A DNA stretch of 64,000 bases, taken from assembly GCF_000169095.1 (NCBI RefSeq), contig NZ_AAVU01000025.1:32785-96784 (forward strand), written 5' to 3'. The DNA is from Lyngbya sp. PCC 8106 (GTDB lineage Bacteria; Cyanobacteriota; Cyanobacteriia; Cyanobacteriales; Microcoleaceae). Under the pieces are notes generated by a model, which was given only the letters and a program-made list of their open reading frames with translations, was not told the DNA's origin and ran no database searches. The position numbers and the translations under genes are program-made. Positions 45,232-54,639 of the stretch are shown one piece after another (positions within the stretch are counted from its first letter, which is position 1; the number at the start of each line of letters is the position of its first letter).

Positions 45232-47266
45232 GTCAAAAGCCAACGCCTCTCCGTAATGGAAAAGGATATGCTAACAGACTCACGGTACAACGGATTGTAG
45301 AGGTACAAGTAGTGGTAAATAAGCCTAAAACAGATTCAAAACTGAAGACTGTGGGATGTAAACCGCCAACAGAATCACCCGAAGACATCAACGCCCAACT
45401 TAACTGGGTAACGATTGATTGGGATGACTTAGAGAAGCGTGTTTATAAGCTACAAAAGCGCATTTACAAAGCGTCTCGTCGTGATGATGTCAAGACAGTT
45501 CGCCGACTCCAAAAAACCCTAACCAAATCCTGGGCTGCAAAATGCCTAGCGGTGCGTCGTGTTACCCAAGATAATCAAGGTAAAAAGACGGCAGGTGTGG
45601 ATGGTGTTAAATCACTGACCCCAAAGCAACGATTTAAATCAACTAAAAATGGGTACAAAGGTCAAACCCACTCGGAGAGTATGGATTCCGAAACCTGGGA
45701 CAGAGGAAAAAAGACCTTTAGGAATACCGACCATGTACGACCGCGCATTGCAGGGACTTGTCAAACTGGCATTAGAGCCAGAATGGGAAGCGCTCTTTGA
45801 ACCTAACTCTTATGGGTTCAGACCAGGACGCTCATGTCAAGATGCTATTGGAGCAATATTCTTAGCAATAAACAAAAAAGCCAAATATGTGCTTGACGCT
45901 GATATTGCTAAATGCTTCGACCGCATCAACCATGAACAACTCTTAAGAAAACTAAATACCTATCCAACCCTACGAAAACAAATCCTCGCTTGGTTAAAAG
46001 CTGGTGTCATGGATGGAAAAGAGTTGTTCCCAACATCTGAGGGTACGCCACAAGGAGGAGTAATATCACCCCTACTGGCAAATATAGCCCTTCATGGGAT
46101 GGAAAACGAAATCAACAAACTTGCTGATACATTCGATATGAAACGTCCTGACGGCACACAATTAAGCAAGAGGGACAAAAGACAATCAGTTAGTCTAATT
46201 CGTTACGCCGATGACTTCGTAATCCTTCACGAAGACATAACCATTGTCCAAAGATGTCAAGAGTTTATTTCTGAATGGCTAAAAGACATGGGTTTGGAAT
46301 TGAAACCAAGTAAAACCCGAATAGCCCATACATTAGAGGAATATAATCAGGAAAACCTGGATTTGACTTTCTGGGATTCAATATCAGACAGTTCAAAGCA
46401 GGTAAATACACCTCCGGTAAGGTAAGAGGAAAACTACTAGGTTTCAAAACCATTATAACTCCAAGCAAGAAAAGCCAGAAAAGACACTACAAAAAAGTTG
46501 CAGAAACAATAGAAAAGCACAAAGGGCAATCACAAGCTGTCTTAATAAGACACCTCAACCCAATAATCAGAGGATGGTGCAACTATTTCTCAACCGTAGT
46601 AAGTCAAAAAGTCTTTGAGAGACTGAAAAACTTGACATATTGGAAACTAATCAAATGGGGTACAAAACGCCATCGAAACAAAGGAAGGAAATTTATAGTT
46701 TCCAAATACTTCCAAAAGATAGGGGATAACAATTGGGTATTCGCAACCAAGCAAGAGGGTAAAAACCCGATGCGGTTACTACAACATAGCGATACAACAA
46801 TTAGTCGTTATGTAAAAGTTAAAGACGATGCCAGTCCATGCAACGGCGACCTAATTTACTGGAGTACAAGAATGGGCAAACACCCTGAGATGCCAAAGCG
46901 AACGGCATTGCTGCTCAAAAAGCAAAAAGGGAAGTGCGCTCAATGCGGATTGTTCTTCAAAGAAGGAGATGTAATCGAGCTAGACCACATCATTCCTAAG
47001 TCAAAAGGCGGAAAGAATGAGTATAAAAATTGGCAACTTCTCCATCGACATTGCCATGATGAAAAGACCAGAAATGATGGCAGCATAGACAGAAAACTGT
47101 CACACAAACCCATCAGAATCCCTGAGAATTATCGATGGGAAAACGATCTGCTGGTGACGTGAATCATGACAATAGCCGTGTTACTGAGGAGCCGTATGAT
47201 GGGAAACTATCAAGTACGGTTTTGGAGAGCAGTGGAGGGGGCGACTCCTTCACTGACTTTAATTAT
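45232..47266 (+). mobile_element. 5'-truncated group II intron (copy B)
   Basis: Nearly identical to 11977-15002 minus the IS630, but it lacks all domain I-III RNA. It starts at a GTCAA shared by tnpB (WSRQ) and the intron. Domain V is at 47189-47222 and the 3' end at 47266. It cannot splice alone. Confidence 0.82.
45237..47162 (+). pseudogene. Group II intron reverse transcriptase/maturase, copy B, frameshifted
   Basis: Same protein as copy A: RT palm with YADD, X domain and HNH with CAQCG/HRHCHD. Two frame breaks: the one near 45640 also present in copy A, and a new single-A deletion in an A-run near 46352 (EEYNQEN- instead of EEYNQEKPGFDFLG). Fused upstream to tnpB sequence. Confidence 0.82.
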
Positions 47267-47465
47267 TTTGGCGGCAGGACTTGCCGTGTCAGCGCCAGTC
47301 GCTCATGGGGGAAACCCCCATGAGCGCGCTGGCTTGCCTGTGGAGCGACCGTAAGAGCTGAACAGAGCAAATCTGTTCAACCAGGTGCTAAGAAGCAGGA
47401 ACCCAAATAGTGATATTTGGGAATCCCGCGCCAAAAGTCAAACGTTGGCGCCGGGAGGATGTCAA
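47267..47465 (+). ncRNA. Right end with probable guide RNA scaffold and strong palindrome
   Basis: A 12-bp perfect stem CGCTCATGGGGG/CCCCCATGAGCG (47310-47336) is followed by CTGTGGAGCGACCGTAAGA, GAAGCAGGAACCCAAATAGT and the terminal hairpin. The second half matches the inverted copy at 17808-17960. The palindrome is absent from that copy, so it was inserted later. Confidence 0.5.
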
Positions 47466-48229
47466 CCGCGCCCTGGCATGAAGGTGGCAAATGGGTGATT
47501 GGTGGTCGCTCTAACCAAAACGTTGTTGCTATTAACGTCAAGTCTGGCGATAATGGCAAGACGCTAAACGGAACCATGACTTACGCTGGCGAAGGGCCAA
47601 TTGGTTTTCGGGCAACTTTGTCAGGGAGTAATAACTATATGGTAGAGAATCAATGGGGAGGTTCATCGGCTCCTTGGCATCCTGGTGGTCAATGGGTACT
47701 GGGTTATCGTACTGACCAGAATGTGGTGGAACTAGACCTCAAATCTGAAGATGGTGGTCAAACTCTCAATGGAACCATGACTTACCAAGGTGAGGGGCCA
47801 ATTGGTTTTAAGGCTGCTATGGCTGAAGGTTATGCCTATACAGTAGAGAATCAGTGGGGAGGTTCATCGGCTCCTTGGAATGAAGGTGGCACTTTGGTTT
47901 TGGGCAGCCGTAATAACCAAAAAGTAGTTGCGATTGATATACAATCTGGTGACAACGGCAAGACCCTTAATGGAACAATGACTTATCACGGTGAGGGGCC
48001 AATTGGTTTTCGCGCCACTTTGTCAGGGAGTAATAACTATATGGTAGAGAATCAATGGGGAGGTTCATCGGCTCCTTGGCATCCTGGTGGGCAGTGGATT
48101 ATTGGTTATCGGGAAAACCAAAATGTTGTAGCACTTAACATCAATTCCAATGATGAAGGCACAACTTTGAACGGAACAATGACTTACCAGGGTGAAGGGC
48201 CAATTGGCTTTAAGGGATCACTAATGTAA
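47417..48229 (+). CDS. OAA-family high-mannose lectin with remodelled N-terminus
   Basis: 270 residues made of four repeats of about 66 residues (APW.EGG.W..G.R..QNVVA, then TLNGTMTY.GEGPIGF and VENQWGGSS). This is the signature of Oscillatoria agardhii agglutinin and relatives, which bind high-mannose glycans. The first repeat lacks its opening VENQWGG strand. Bases before APWHEGG are the right end of the mobile element, which supplies TTG 47417 and an ATG at 47459 right after GGGAGG. Neither is a well-placed start, so expression is doubtful. A terminator follows. Confidence 0.88.
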   Translation: MGIPRQKSNVGAGRMSTAPWHEGGKWVIGGRSNQNVVAINVKSGDNGKTLNGTMTYAGEGPIGFRATLSGSNNYMVENQWGGSSAPWHPGGQWVLGYRTDQNVVELDLKSEDGGQTLNGTMTYQGEGPIGFKAAMAEGYAYTVENQWGGSSAPWNEGGTLVLGSRNNQKVVAIDIQSGDNGKTLNGTMTYHGEGPIGFRATLSGSNNYMVENQWGGSSAPWHPGGQWIIGYRENQNVVALNINSNDEGTTLNGTMTYQGEGPIGFKGSLM

Positions 48230-48260
48230 GCTTTAAGCGTAATTGAATCTGGAGAATTGC

Positions 48261-48299
48261 AAAAGCGATCATCTTCTAGAGAATTGTGATCGCTTTTTT
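48261..48299 (+). terminator. Intrinsic terminator of the lectin gene
   Basis: Stem AAAAGCGATCA/TGATCGCTTTT with a 15-base loop and T-run, 32 bases after the stop. Confidence 0.85.
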
Positions 48300-48393
48300 G
48301 ATGATTTCTTGGCGGTTATTATGATGATCTACACCCGAAATTGCACTAACTTGTTCTACGGGTTGGGAGCAGATATGCTACTAACAGCATAAA

Positions 48394-48452
48394 GACTCTT
48401 GATTATAGATTCTTGATTATAGATTCTTGATTATAGACTCTAGACTCTTGAG
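48394..48452. repeat. Tandem GATTCTTGATTATA repeats after the partition genes
   Basis: Three adjacent 14-base units (48394, 48408, 48422), the first with GACTC instead of GATTC, then GACTCTAGACTCTTGAG. The related string GACTCTTGACT also recurs inside the gene upstream (near 48669, 48711, 48749). Could be centromere-like sites for the ParA partner. Confidence 0.55.
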
Positions 48453-48866
48453 TTTATTCTGCAATTCATCCTCATTGGAGATGTCATCCCAATCAACAGG
48501 CATGGCTTTAAACAGTTCCAGAGCAGCCTGAAACCATACCTCTTTGGGTATTCTGGACTTGTTCTGATCTCGACTCCCTTGCTTCACCAAGTCATCAACC
48601 CAGTCAATTAGCTCAATCGGCAGTCTGACATTAGTTCCCTTCAGTTCCGCTTGTTCTCTATTCAAAAACCTAGACTCTTGACTCTCTACTTTAGACTCTA
48701 CACCATCCTTGACTCTTGACTCTTGACTATCTGTAGAAGGCTCTAACTCTCTTGACTCTTGACTTTTGAGTTCAACATCCTCAGATTCTTCTTGGGAGTC
48801 TGTCTTAGAGAAAATCCCACGGTCGAGGGGGTTACTGCCAAGGCCTTTGCTTTTTTTCACTGCCAT
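48417..48866 (-). CDS. Partner of ParA with repeated QESR motif and C-terminal DNA-binding-like domain
   Basis: 149 residues. A low-complexity middle (about 20-70) contains SQESR four times in different contexts. From about residue 70 a compact domain, LKGTNVRLPIELIDWVDDLVKQGSRDQNKSRIPKEVWFQAALELF, resembles ribbon-helix-helix partners of plasmid ParA proteins. Its start overlaps the parA stop by ten bases. I infer the centromere-binding role from operon position. Confidence 0.65.
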   Translation of the reverse strand: MAVKKSKGLGSNPLDRGIFSKTDSQEESEDVELKSQESRELEPSTDSQESRVKDGVESKVESQESRFLNREQAELKGTNVRLPIELIDWVDDLVKQGSRDQNKSRIPKEVWFQAALELFKAMPVDWDDISNEDELQNKLKSLESIIKNL

Positions 48867-49591
48867 GATAAGACCTCCAGAGATAATTCTTTATAGGCTT
48901 TAGCGCCTGCACCACGAGGGTCAAACTCAAAAATAGATTGATGATGGGAGGGGGCTTCTCTGATTCTCACCGTTTCAGGAATGATAGAACTGCACAACTT
49001 GTCCCCAAAGTGTTCTCTGAGGGATTCCAAAACTTCGGCGCTGAGGTTATTTCGTTTGTCGTAGCGGGTTGCTAATACTCCAGCAATCTCAATCGGATGA
49101 TGCTTGTAATCGGCTACCAACTTTAATGTCCGTTCAATCCCCTGAATTCCTAAAAGTCCCATGTAGCTCATATCGACCGGAACTAGAACAGCTTCAGAAG
49201 CCATGAGTGCATTAATCGCAAACACCCCAACGTTGGGGGGACAATCAATCAAAATCCAGTCATACTCAGCATCAACAGTCGCGATCGCTTTTTTGAGCAG
49301 GACTTCTCGGCCGGGAACTCCTGAAATGGGAATTTCTTCTTCAGCTAACAATAAGTTAGAAGGGACGACATCAACCCCTGAATCTGTTGGGACAATCACC
49401 TCCGTAATGTCCACTTTACGCTGCAACGCATCTTTGAGTTGAGTTTGGAGTTCCCAGATCGGAATTCCCAGAGCGGCACTCGCATTTCCCTGGGGGTCAA
49501 TATCAATCAGTAGGACTCGTTGGTTGTGAAATTTTACGAGTCCCACAGCAAGGTTATAGGCAGTCGTTGACTTGGCAACACCACCCTTCAT
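48857..49591 (-). CDS. parA: ParA-family partition ATPase, N-terminus altered
   Basis: 244 residues. Deviant Walker A KGGVAKSTTA (about 2-11), Walker A' LLIDIDPQGNASAALG, Walker B-like DWILIDCPPNVGVFA and LVPVDMSYMGLLGIQGIERTL. This type of ParA moves plasmid or chromosome DNA with a partner. The ORF starts at the Met just before KGG; usual proteins have about eight more residues (strand IIAV.N). The upstream frame reads ICSSVFN before a stop, so the real start may be a rare codon or the 5' end may have been lost in a rearrangement. Confidence 0.85.
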   Translation of the reverse strand: MKGGVAKSTTAYNLAVGLVKFHNQRVLLIDIDPQGNASAALGIPIWELQTQLKDALQRKVDITEVIVPTDSGVDVVPSNLLLAEEEIPISGVPGREVLLKKAIATVDAEYDWILIDCPPNVGVFAINALMASEAVLVPVDMSYMGLLGIQGIERTLKLVADYKHHPIEIAGVLATRYDKRNNLSAEVLESLREHFGDKLCSSIIPETVRIREAPSHHQSIFEFDPRGAGAKAYKELSLEVLSWQ

Positions 49592-49670
49592 ATTAAAGAC
49601 AGAAGAACAAATTAAACACTACGAAGATAATGATTACGAAGATGCGAGTTTTTTAGAGGTCAAGTTTGTC

Positions 49671-49799
49671 ATGAATGCCCTGGATATCCAAGTTCAAAAA
49701 GGGGAGTTTTTGGTTCCTTTAGATACGTTGAGAAGAACGCCCGTAACTCAAAATGAATTGTTGTCATCTGGTTATTCGAGTCGAGAGCAAGCCTGTTAA
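49671..49799 (+). CDS. Possible small protein or fragment
   Basis: A 43-codon frame from ATG 49671 reads MNALDIQVQKGEFLVPLDTL and then RRTPVTQNELLSSGYSSRE. An acidic stretch (EDNDYEDASFLEVKF) precedes it in frame. It looks like real protein but matches no family I know; it may be a gene end cut where parA was joined. Confidence 0.25.
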   Translation: MNALDIQVQKGEFLVPLDTLRRTPVTQNELLSSGYSSREQAC

Positions 49800-49810
49800 C
49801 CTTACAAAAC

Positions 49811-49851
49811 TTTACATCGTGTCCGATTTCACACGTATCTCGGCTTTATCC
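49811..49851 (+). repeat. Dispersed motif copy 3
   Basis: TTTACATCGTGTCCGATTTC then ACACGTATCTCGGCTTTATC. See copies at 34551 and 39396. It lies just outside the 3' end of the minus-strand intron. Confidence 0.6.
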
Positions 49852-50814
49852 AAGAAGAGGGATAGCCCACTAATTTATCGAGCTTTTCTTTGAATTTCTT
49901 CACTATATGGCGTTAAACTAAGCCAGGTTGTCACCAACCCGACTCGTCTTCAGAACGCAGCATGAGACTTTAACCTCACTGCGCTCCTCTGTTTTCAGGC
50001 TCTGTTTGAGTACCTACTTTGAGTAAGGTTGGAATATCGTCTACCCATTCCCAATCCAAATGATTGAACCATTCTTGGGTTTCTTCTCCTTCCTTTTTCG
50101 CTTTATATAGCTTTATAACCTTAAGGTCACTCTTAGTTTTAGCATCATGGCAATGTTTATGTAGTAGTTGGAGATTATCTTTACTATTGTTACCACCTGC
50201 CTGTTTGGGGGTGATCTGGTCTGTATGAATTGAATCTCCATCAAGGAAGTTTAAATTGCACCAATTACACTTACCCTTTTGTTTCTTCAGCAGTTTTGCT
50301 GTTGAGGGTTTCAATTCAGGGTGTGACCCCTTCCTTTTTGCCCAGTAAATGGTGTCTCCGTCATAAGGGGTTTTATTCCCCTGAACTTTGACGTGGCGCG
50401 TGCGTGGCTGTTTGTGTGTGTCTTGCCAGGGTGATTTTGTCACCCTTATATTCTTTTCCAAAAACCCATCTATCTCCTCCTATCGTTATCCAATATTTAT
50501 CTCCCACCCAGTATTTACCTTTGTTGGGATGTCTTCTATCAGCCCATCTACGCAACCTCAAGTGAGTCAGATAATCAACTTTTGAGTAGGTTTCTTGACT
50601 ACATACTGTTTTGTAGTAGTTACACCATCCTCTAATAATTGGGTTTAACTCACTGATGATTTTCTCTTGGGGTGCAGCTTTTAACCTTCCGATTGTTTCT
50701 GAGATTTTGTTGTAGTGCCTCCTAACACTATTGGATGATGGTCTTATGACTGTTTTGAACCCCAGCAATTTACCCTGTCCATCAGACTTTCGCCGGGGTA
50801 CTGCCACCATAGTC

Positions 50815-52346
50815 CGGTAGGGTTTGGTGGTATGGGGATAGGCGGGAAATCGGAGGGACGGAGATTTCCAATTAATTTGCGTTTTTACATTTAACCTTCT
50901 TTTTGAGACTACGAATGTATGCTCTTAATACTTCTGATTGTGTTCTGTCTTCCTGCTCGCAGAAAGCCTTGAGTATCTTGAGCTACTTGCTCAGGAAGCC
51001 TTATTGCTAGGTGTTTCATCAACCTGTATTGTGTCGCTACTTGCGATACAATATTATCATGATAATCACCTATCAGTACCGTCTCAAGCCAACTCTCGAG
51101 CAGGCGTCCACAATGGAAGTCAGGGGAGAGTTGCTGCGTCGGCACGATAATTACGCACTCGGTCAAAGACTCGATTGGCTCCGACGTACTCGATGCTAGT
51201 TTGACCGATGCAGTATTGTTTCTGAACCGATAGGTGATCTCCCCGAAAAAGTTGATTATTACTCACAAGCATCAGAGTTAAAACAAACTAAAGAGCTATT
51301 TCCTGAATACAAAAACATCTATGCCGACTGCCAGCAGCAGAACTTGATGAGATTGGACAAAGCGAGTAAGGGTTGGTTAATTCCCGATAAGAATGGTAAG
51401 CGAGGAGGTCGCCCACGTTTTAAGAAGCGGGGTGACATCTGCTCGTTTACTTTTCCTAGAGTGAACTGCCCAAAAGCAGGCGCACATCTGATAGGGAACA
51501 TCTTGAAACTATCAAAGATTGGCGAAATTAAAGTTATCTTGCATCGCCCAATCCCTGACGGGTTCACAAAAAAGCAAGTTACCTTAGTCAAAAAAGCTGA
51601 TGGATGGTATGCAAGTTTTTCCCTGGAAGACGACACGGTTCCTGAGCCGTTGCCAGTAGATAAAATTAAGTTTGCTGTTGGCATAGATGTTGGTTTAGAG
51701 AAGTTTTTAGCGACATCTGACGGACAAGCTGTAGAGATTCCCCAATTTTACCGGAAGTCTCAACAACAGTTAGCTCGTCAACAACGACAATTGGCACGGA
51801 TGGAGAAAGGCTCTAAAAACTACCAACGGCAAGCCAATAAAGTTGCTTGCATTCACCTTCACGTTGCCCGGCAGCGCTTCGGAGTTTCATTATCAAGTCG
51901 TTCACAGGCTGTGTGACCATTACGACTTGATAGCGTTTGAGAACTTGAACATTAAGGGCTTGGCAAGAACCCGATTGGCTAAGTCGATATTGGATGCAGC
52001 CTGGGGAAGTTTCCTGAATATCCTGCAAGCAGTGGCGGTAAAACGCGGTAAGTGGGCAATTGGAGATGACCCTAGAGGCACGAGTATCGAGTGTTCTGGT
52101 TGTGGTGCAAGGGTTGAGAAGACACTTAAGGAATTAGTTCATAATTGCCCTGAGTGCAAGTTAGTCATCGATAGAGATTGGAACTCTGGAATAAACATAT
52201 TAAATCGGGTAAAACGGACGCTTGGACTAGCGTTTGCTGGCTGCGGAGGATACTTGGATGCAAGTCCTATGAGGCAGCAACTCTCAATTGCGAAGTTGGG
52301 AAGCCCCTTCTATACTGCGCTTCGCAGTTAGGAGGGGAGGATGTCA
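50815..52346 (+). mobile_element. IS200/IS605-type tnpB element inside intron C
   Basis: Opposite strand to the intron. Right end GGGGAGGATGTCAC at about 52333-52346; left end approximate (50815-50830), placed by loss of RT frame. Contains one tnpB and no tnpA. The 240 bases before tnpB include a minus-strand frame I do not accept as a gene. Confidence 0.65.
51059..52331 (+). pseudogene. tnpB: tnpB with frameshifts
   Basis: Begins MIITYQYRLKPTLEQASTME (51059). A shift follows near 51200, then ELFPEYKNIYADCQQQN, MRLDKASKGW, GGRPRFKKRGD and RuvC-I GIDVGLEKFLATSDG (51672-51720). A second shift lies near 51860 and then RuvC-II IAFENLNIKGLART, zinc finger CSGCG...CPEC and RuvC-III DRDWNSGINIL. 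Two or more frame breaks make it inactive. It differs from the other tnpBs, so it came from another element subfamily. Confidence 0.8.
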
Positions 52347-54131
52347 CTCTTCCCGGACTGGTATTTGCCAACTTTGTATTGGCGTATATTGAACCCCAAG
52401 AAGTCGAATCCGGGTGGTTTTTTCTCCAGTTGATTAAGGGTGTGAACAATTTGGGTTTTGCTTGGTTTGAATTCGAGGTTGTAGTGGGATAACCAATCAC
52501 TTATGACATTCTGACAGACCTTGAGAGTCTCCAGATTTTCATGGAATATTACGAAATCGTCAGCGTATCTGATTAAAGATGCACCTTTGATTTGTTTAAT
52601 CCGGTTTTCCATTCCATGTAGGGCTATATTGCTTAAAAGCGGGGAAATAACGCCTCCCTGTGGCGTTCCCTGTTGGTTTGGAGTCAAATGATGTTTCTCA
52701 AAGTCACAAATATCGGCTCTTAACCAGGCTCTGATTTGTCTCCTTAATTTAGGAAATGTGTTGAGCTTGGCTAAGAGTTTTTGGTGGTTAATTCGGTCAA
52801 AACATTTCGCTAGATCTGCATCCAACACAAATTTTGATTTATATCTAATCTGGTTAAAGATTGCTTCTATAGCGTCATGTGCGCTCCTTCCGGGTCGGAA
52901 ACCATAACTATTTGGCTCGAAATGAGCCTCCCATTCAGGTTCTAAGGCAGCTTTAACTAATGCTTGTGCTGCCCTATCACGCATCACAGGAATACCCAAA
53001 GGTCGCTTCTCGTTTTTTCCAGGTTTGGGAATCCAAACTCTTCTAATAGGTTGGGATTTATCCCCTAGTTTTAAATCGTTAGCGAGTTGGAAACGTTGCT
53101 TTGGGGTCAAGGATTTCACCACATACACACCTGCCGTTTTCTTTCCTTGGTTATCCTGCGTTACCTTTCTGACAGATAAGAGTCGGTTGTAATAGGATTT
53201 GATGAGGGTTTTTTGCAGCCTTCTTCCTTTTTGAACATCGCCACTGACGTAGGCTCGGTAGATTCTCTTTTGCAACTTCCAAACAGCCTTTTGGATTTGA
53301 CGCCAATTAAGCTGTTTCCATTCCACAGTATTCTTTTCTGAATCTGTTTTAGACATATTAATTGCTACTTAATCACTACTTTCCTGAAAACAGTGAGGAC
53401 GTGGGCATATCTCATTCATTAGAAATGAGCATTCGCTTTTTCCTCAATCCTTCGCCCTCTATAACCTCCACAATCGGAGAGTTTACATCTTGGTTGATTA
53501 CTCAGGCATTTCGACCTTTACCTGAGAGCTATAGAGGGATTTCCTCGTTCCGAATATTTCGTTGGTATGAATTCTCAGGATGTGTCTGTCCACCGAGTGC
53601 GGTTAGTGTTGTGATTGTCATATTTTCACTGACAATTAACCAGATGCACTGTTGCCTTTTGGCTACAGCCTTTCAGTCCTGATTTGGCTGTTTACCCTTA
53701 ACGATGGTTACGACGGGAATTGTTATTCCTTTTACTTCAGGGTTAACCTTATCCATAAAATTCTTGCTAGCAGATAACCAGTTCAGACTACCAGTTAGAG
53801 CTACATTTAACCCCGCTTTACGGATTGATGACCAGTCGCTACCGTAGGAGTTATGCTTTTACTCCCAACACCGAGAGAGTAGGGCTTGATGATTTATGCT
53901 TTTATTAATATTTAGCACCTTATTACAGGCTCTCTCACCTACACGAAATATTCAGTTGTCATGGTACAGATACTAATGATTGAGTCTTGTCCAAGCTAGT
54001 CATACCAAGGGTTTAATCCCTTGTTTCGACTAAACGAGTCGCACGTAAAACTAGGGTTCGTGCAACGAGGGGCAATAGGAACTTAAAATTACTGACCTAC
54101 AAGTTTTTTAGCCTTTGTCTGCCTTCAATGA

Positions 54132-54630
54132 ATGAAATCTATTATCACCTCTAATTCATCGTCACAGTCAGCGTTTCAGCAAAAGCGTGGTTTTCTGTAC
54201 CGTTGCTACTTAAACCCCTTAGACTATAAAACCAAAGAATTTATTGTGGAAGAATACGAAAGTGGAAATACAGAAAATACGATCAAGTTTCTCAAGTGTT
54301 TATTCTCAAAAAGAAAAGGAAAAAGATTAGCAATATTTGGGATAGATCAACCTATCATGAATCAAAATAATTCCAGAAATATTTAACTATAATAAATCAA
54401 GATTTATTAGAAAAAAATGGTTAATTACTTGTCACTCGCAAGCCCCTAATGCTCCAGAACAAAATCCCGTAGAAGATATTTGGCTACAAGTGAAAAATTT
54501 TATTAGACAATTCTACCATTTATGTAAATCCTTTAAAATAGTAAAGTGGCTATTTAAGTTTTTTGCTGATGGTCAAATATTTGATTTTCCGAAACTTTAT
54601 CAGTATGGAATTTTTCCACAACCTATTTAG
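54132..54630 (+). pseudogene. IS630-like transposase C-terminal remnant
   Basis: Two frames are needed. First: GFLYRCYLNPLDYKTKEFIVEEYESG and KGKRLAIFGIDQ. Then: SQAPNAPEQNPVEDIWLQVKNFIRQF ending GIFPQPI at 54630. The PEQNPVEDIW block is the last acidic motif of the IS630 DDE domain. N-terminus missing. Confidence 0.65.
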
Positions 54631-54639
54631 GATTGCTAT

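Larger units (their letters stand above)
42445..45236 (+). pseudogene. tnpB: tnpB N-terminal half, split by a group II intron and truncated
   Basis: Exon 1 (42445-42478) codes MTEKAYRYRFY plus one base. Exon 2 starts at 44846 and continues TPEQENLLRRTLGCVRLVYNKALATRTEAWYERK. Joining 42478 to 44846 makes the Pro codon of the classic FYPTPEQ motif, so the intron is in phase. Later the frame shifts near 45045 (expected LRHLQTAFSNFFAGRAKYPNF is in another frame) and again near 45145. After PIRWSRQ the gene is cut and joined to a second intron copy. The RuvC core is absent, so no nuclease can be made. Confidence 0.82.
42362..47465 (+). mobile_element. IS200/IS605-type tnpB element carrying two group II intron copies
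   Basis: The left end (hairpin CGCCAA...TTGGCG at 42366-42387, then GGGAGGAATTGCG) and the right end (same hairpin at 47428-47451, then GGGAGGATGTCAA) share GCGCCAAAAGTCAAACGTTG. Between them lie tnpB exon 1, a complete group II intron, tnpB exon 2, and a 5'-truncated second intron fused to tnpB. The guide RNA-like tail starts near 47335. The right end abuts a lectin gene. Confidence 0.78.
49976..53356 (-). pseudogene. Group II intron reverse transcriptase/maturase, copy C, interrupted
   Basis: RT part 53356-52345 with EGTPQGGVISPLL-type block (QQGTPQGGVISPLLSNIALHG) and LIRYADDFVIFHEN. Then an inserted element, then the X domain (50810-50460: KLLGFKTVIRPSS, IRGWCNYY), a frameshift near 50400, and HNH (CNWCNLNFLDGDSIHTDQIT, HKHCHD). 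The insertion lies after the KVGKYQSGK stretch. In HNH the usual DH is DQ. Not functional as one protein. Confidence 0.82.
49912..54044 (-). ncRNA. Group II intron (copy C) carrying a tnpB element
   Basis: Minus strand. The 5' end GTGCGACTCG is at 54044, domains I-III at 53357-54044, the maturase ORF follows, domain V is near 49950-49985 (GAGCGCAGTGAGGTTAAAGT...) and the 3' end AAC is at 49912. Exon bases outside join to an open frame ending TPYSEEIQRKAR, so it sits near the end of some gene. Interrupted by an IS200/IS605-type element. Confidence 0.82.

Noticed and set aside
50909..51166. Minus-strand ORF in the left end of the tnpB element, with a LAIRLPEQVAQ stretch like a ribbon-helix-helix antitoxin
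   Set aside because: Short match only, no partner, no ribosome site seen, and it overlaps element end sequence and the tnpB start.
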